The notes below the pieces were generated by a model. It was not told where the DNA came from. It saw nothing but the letters and a program-made list of their open reading frames with translations, and ran no database searches. This document shows, one piece after another, positions 4,647 to 6,320 of a stretch of 6,320 nucleotides of DNA; the first letter of the stretch is position 1; each line of letters opens with the position of its first letter. This stretch comes from Candidatus Woesearchaeota archaeon (GTDB taxonomy: Archaea; Nanobdellota; Nanobdellia; Woesearchaeales; DSVV01): assembly GCA_023267795.1 (NCBI GenBank), contig JAHFMP010000059.1:1-6320 (forward strand). The letters are read 5' to 3'. The position numbers were made by a program, and so were the translations under genes.

Positions 4647-4892
4647 ATGAAACTCACTGCTGACATATATGTTACTGCGACTACAGTACAATTGCAAGCA
4701 TTAAACAGCTGCTTTGAGGCAGAAAAAGAGGCAATGCAAACTCCACGAAGCAGTGTTGCAATTCATAGCACAAAAGATACAATACATTTTGCAGTAACAT
4801 CTAAAGATTCTACTGCATTGCGCGCAACGTTAAACACAATTACAAAATTAGTTACTGTTTTTGAAAAAGCAGTAGAGGAAAAAAATGAGTAA
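4647..4892 (+). CDS. pcc1: KEOPS complex subunit Pcc1
   Basis: This 81-residue protein resembles Pcc1, the small dimerising subunit of KEOPS. KEOPS makes t6A37 on ANN-decoding tRNAs together with Kae1, Bud32 and Cgi121. Evidence is the domain order: a beta strand (LTADIYV), a helix, PRSSVAI near 33-39, a strand around TIHFAVTS, and the diagnostic TALRATLNTITKLV near 56-69. The length is typical. It begins 4 bases after the rpoP stop and overlaps prefoldin by 8 bases, so coupling is likely. Other KEOPS genes are not in the window. Sequence conservation is modest in this family, but the ALRA-LN motif and the operon position agree. Confidence 0.87.
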   Translation: MKLTADIYVTATTVQLQALNSCFEAEKEAMQTPRSSVAIHSTKDTIHFAVTSKDSTALRATLNTITKLVTVFEKAVEEKNE

Positions 4893-5208
4893 TCAGCAAG
4901 AAAAGATCCAACAACTGCAAACAATTGAGCAAAATATGCAGCATCTTCTTAAGCAGAGGCAACAATTTCAAATGCAGTTAATGGAACTTGATTCTGCATT
5001 TGAAGAGCTAAAAAAAACAGAGAAAGCATATAAAATAATTGGCAATATCATGGTTGTTTCTGAAAAAAGTGCACTGGAAAAAGAGTTGCATGAAAAAAAA
5101 GATCGTGTGGAGCTTCGCATCAAAAGTTTTGAAAAGCAGGAAAACTCATTAAAAGAGCAGGCAAAAGCAGTACGCGAAGAGATCATGAAAACAATGCAGG
5201 CAAAGTGA
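4885..5208 (+). CDS. pfdB: Prefoldin subunit beta
   Basis: This 107-residue protein is one of the four beta subunits of the archaeal prefoldin hexamer (alpha2 beta4). The hexamer holds unfolded proteins and passes them to the thermosome. The sequence shows a long N-terminal coiled coil (about 5-45), the beta-hairpin segment KAYKIIGNIMVVSEKS near 48-63, and a second coiled coil to the end. This layout is the family hallmark, and the phrase YKIIGN is typical. GAGG lies six bases before the ATG. It overlaps pcc1 by 8 bases, and its stop overlaps the GTG of the next gene as GTGA. The alpha subunit is elsewhere. Confidence 0.93.
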   Translation: MSNQQEKIQQLQTIEQNMQHLLKQRQQFQMQLMELDSAFEELKKTEKAYKIIGNIMVVSEKSALEKELHEKKDRVELRIKSFEKQENSLKEQAKAVREEIMKTMQAK

Positions 5209-5471
5209 TTGATGTGATAACAATGGAAGACACGCGATTACAGAGTATTATTGATTCGTTGCAGGAAATTGCAAGCGACACTGCTGTTCCTCGAAATATT
5301 AAGGAAAAATTGAATTTTATTGTTAAGGTGCTTCATAATGTGGAAGAAGATATTCTTTTAAGAAAAGACAAAGCGTTGAGTGAATTGGATGAGGTTGTGG
5401 AAGATGCAAACTTACAATCGTATACAAGAACTCAGATATGGAATGTTGTCAGTGCGTTGGAACTGATTTGA
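5205..5471 (+). CDS. UPF0147 family protein
   Basis: This helical protein of unknown function belongs to UPF0147, a small archaeal family. The diagnostic segment DTAVPRNIKEKL occurs in the first third, and LQSYTRTQIWNVVSALE closes the protein, matching the family's Thr-Arg-(x)-x-Ile-Trp-Asn ending. I use GTG 5205 (88 residues), because GTGA overlaps the prefoldin stop by 4 bases, a common coupled arrangement. ATG 5223 (82 residues, MEDTRLQ) is a fair alternative, with only a weak TGTGAT before it. The gene's place beside prefoldin and the ribosomal genes suggests a household role in translation or folding, but none is established from the sequence. Confidence 0.88.
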   Translation: MIDVITMEDTRLQSIIDSLQEIASDTAVPRNIKEKLNFIVKVLHNVEEDILLRKDKALSELDEVVEDANLQSYTRTQIWNVVSALELI

Positions 5472-5473
5472 TA

Positions 5474-5869
5474 ATGGCATTACAAATTCCTGATTCCATG
5501 GATGAGATAGTGTATTTTACAAACAGAACAATAGACAATGGCAAAGCAGTGGTGTGGGTGCAAAAACAAGATTGCCCAAAATGCAAAAAAGCAAAAATGG
5601 GAAAACCTGCTGAAGATGGGCATGTCAAAATTCGAGCAAAAGAATATGTCTGTCCTGCGTGCAAATATACTGTTGAGAAAACTGCGTATGAAGAAGGATT
5701 AACAGCGTATGCTATTTATACGTGTCCTTCCTGTGAATATCAAGGAGAATATACGGGTATATTCAAAAGAAAAAATATTGAAGGTGCATTAACATTCAGA
5801 TTTCCGTGCAGCAAATGCAAAGCGAATATTGATGTCACTAAAAAGATGAAAGAGAAAAAGAAGAAATGA
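5474..5869 (+). CDS. Four-CxxC zinc-ribbon protein, unknown function
   Basis: This 131-residue protein has four CxxC pairs, C34/C37, C60/C63, C84/C87 and C112/C115, enough for two zinc sites in series. The ribbons carry aromatic and basic strands (VKIRAKEYVCPAC; IYTCPSCEYQGEY), and the C-terminus is a Lys-rich run (124-131). The start at ATG 5474 lies two bases after the UPF0147 stop, so translation is probably coupled; an upstream ATG at 5438 in this frame overlaps that gene and is unlikely. The ribbon pattern recalls TFIIS- or rubredoxin-like folds, and its operon neighbours make RNA polymerase, ribosome or tRNA contact plausible, but I do not recognise a named family and assign no function. 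Confidence 0.85.
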   Translation: MALQIPDSMDEIVYFTNRTIDNGKAVVWVQKQDCPKCKKAKMGKPAEDGHVKIRAKEYVCPACKYTVEKTAYEEGLTAYAIYTCPSCEYQGEYTGIFKRKNIEGALTFRFPCSKCKANIDVTKKMKEKKKK

Positions 5870-5898
5870 AATAAGGGGTCGCAACCCCTTATTTCATT
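5865..5898. terminator. strong hairpin between convergent genes
   Basis: A perfect 15-bp stem joins 5865-5879 and 5884-5898, closed by the loop CGCA. One bulged A would allow five more pairs (AGAAG with CTTCT). The left arm contains the TGA stop of the zinc-ribbon gene, and the right arm ends eight bases before the stop of the convergent ATPase gene. No long U-tract follows on either strand, so it may protect or separate the two transcript ends rather than act as a bacterial-type terminator. Confidence 0.7.
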
Positions 5899-5905
5899 CT
5901 TCTCA

Positions 5906-6320
5906 TCAAAAGAATTTCCAAACAGGGATAACTTCTATTGCTTCAAATGTATCTGTTTGGTTGAGAGTCAATATCTTTCCTTTTTTCAGATGAAATACTT
6001 CCATCGCTTCTTGGAGTCCGTCCAATTCCCTCTTTTTGTTTTCTTCTGTTAATTCGTAACAGACTTGTATCGCTTCTTTTATTGCCCCTTTCTCTTTTAT
6101 AAGAAAATCACATTCATTTTTCTGTTTGAAGAAGTATATTTCTTTATACTTTCTTCTTAACTGAAGAAACACAACATTTTCGAGTATTCTTCCTTTATCA
6201 TGGGTAAATGACACAGAATTTACCTGTGTTAATCCAACATCAATGCCATATACTTTTTTTGGATGGCTCAGTTGTTTTTTGTAAGAATAATCAATTCGTG
6301 AAGTGTTGAGCAAAAGATAG
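5906..6320 (-). CDS. AAA+ ATPase with DUF4143 domain, C-terminal part (runs off right edge)
   Basis: The last 137 residues are visible. They match the C-terminal DUF4143 region of the large prokaryotic ATPase family that pairs an N-terminal AAA+ domain with a PD-(D/E)xK nuclease-like fold. Supporting motifs are KKVYGIDVGL, GRILENVVFLQLRR, EIYFFKQKNECDFLI and EAIQVCYEL, then the closing VIPVWKFF. The nuclease-like core shows Glu in LENVVF, Asp in CDF, and IQVCY where an active enzyme would have ExK, so it is probably not an active nuclease. The frame stays open to base 6320; the TTG at 6313 is internal. These genes are often variable accessory genes in archaea, and function is poorly known. 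It is convergent with the ribosomal operon. Confidence 0.88.
   Translation of the reverse strand, partial: YLLLNTSRIDYSYKKQLSHPKKVYGIDVGLTQVNSVSFTHDKGRILENVVFLQLRRKYKEIYFFKQKNECDFLIKEKGAIKEAIQVCYELTEENKKRELDGLQEAMEVFHLKKGKILTLNQTDTFEAIEVIPVWKFF

Noticed and set aside
4187..4697. Minus-strand open frames of about 100 codons opposite rpl37ae, rpoP and pcc1
   Set aside because: Their Phe/Leu-rich translations are the reverse of Glu- and Lys-rich real genes; no start signals support them.
5438..5473. Upstream ATG 5438 as the start of the four-CxxC protein
   Set aside because: It lies inside the conserved UPF0147 C-terminus in another frame, and ATG 5474 directly after that stop gives a compact protein without the extra Cys-rich MECCQC residues.
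6311..6313. TTG at 6313 as the start of a complete 135-residue protein
   Set aside because: The frame stays open to the window edge and the visible part is only the C-terminal region of a known two-domain ATPase.
1..6320. CRISPR array, insertion sequence, integrase or attachment site
   Set aside because: No regularly spaced repeats, no transposase or integrase motifs, and no duplicated tRNA 3' end downstream of tRNA-Pro within the window.

Overview
The window looks like chromosomal DNA from an AT-rich archaeon, most likely a DPANN lineage such as Woesearchaeota or Pacearchaeota. Archaeal signs seen directly are a ribosomal protein eL43 (L37Ae) gene, RNA polymerase subunit Rpo12 (RpoP), a KEOPS Pcc1 subunit, prefoldin beta, a UPF0147 protein, and TATA-type promoters of the form TTTAAATA placed about 25-30 bp before predicted transcript starts. 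Several genes would be leaderless and others carry AGGTGA- or GGAGG-type Shine-Dalgarno sites. The phylum assignment is an inference from gene content, compact genes and many small CxxC zinc-ribbon proteins.

Left half, all on the minus strand, in transcription order from about 3760 down to 1: ftsZ (cell division GTPase), a 112-residue double zinc-ribbon protein of unknown role, truD (tRNA pseudouridine synthase), a YruB/NrdH-type glutaredoxin-like protein, and the N-terminal 256 residues of a Ser/Thr protein kinase that runs off the left edge. ftsZ and the zinc-ribbon gene look like one operon. truD, the glutaredoxin-like gene and the kinase gene each have their own TATA-like element.

Centre (3703-4174): a divergent intergenic region. 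It holds the ftsZ promoter, about 250 bp with no clear gene (one 17-codon reading frame after a run of seven G, a small hairpin, and a perfect 16-bp palindrome touching a TATA box), then tRNA-Pro(UGG) with encoded CCA, then the leader of rpl37ae with an inverted repeat around its ribosome binding site.

Right half, plus strand (4175-5869): a tight information-processing operon, rpl37ae - rpoP - pcc1 - pfdB - UPF0147 gene - four-CxxC zinc-ribbon protein, with gaps of 12 bases or fewer or short overlaps, so translational coupling is likely. It joins translation (eL43), transcription (Rpo12), tRNA t6A modification (Pcc1) and protein folding (prefoldin). It ends in a strong 15-bp hairpin shared with a convergent minus-strand gene, the C-terminal part of a DUF4143 AAA+ ATPase that enters from the right edge.

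Nothing here is a clear new multi-gene system. The best leads are small: the ftsZ leader with a possible 11-codon upstream reading frame coupled to the ftsZ start, a G73 discriminator base on tRNA-Pro, the palindrome against the tRNA promoter, the acidic tail on eL43, and the RBS-spanning inverted repeat upstream of it.
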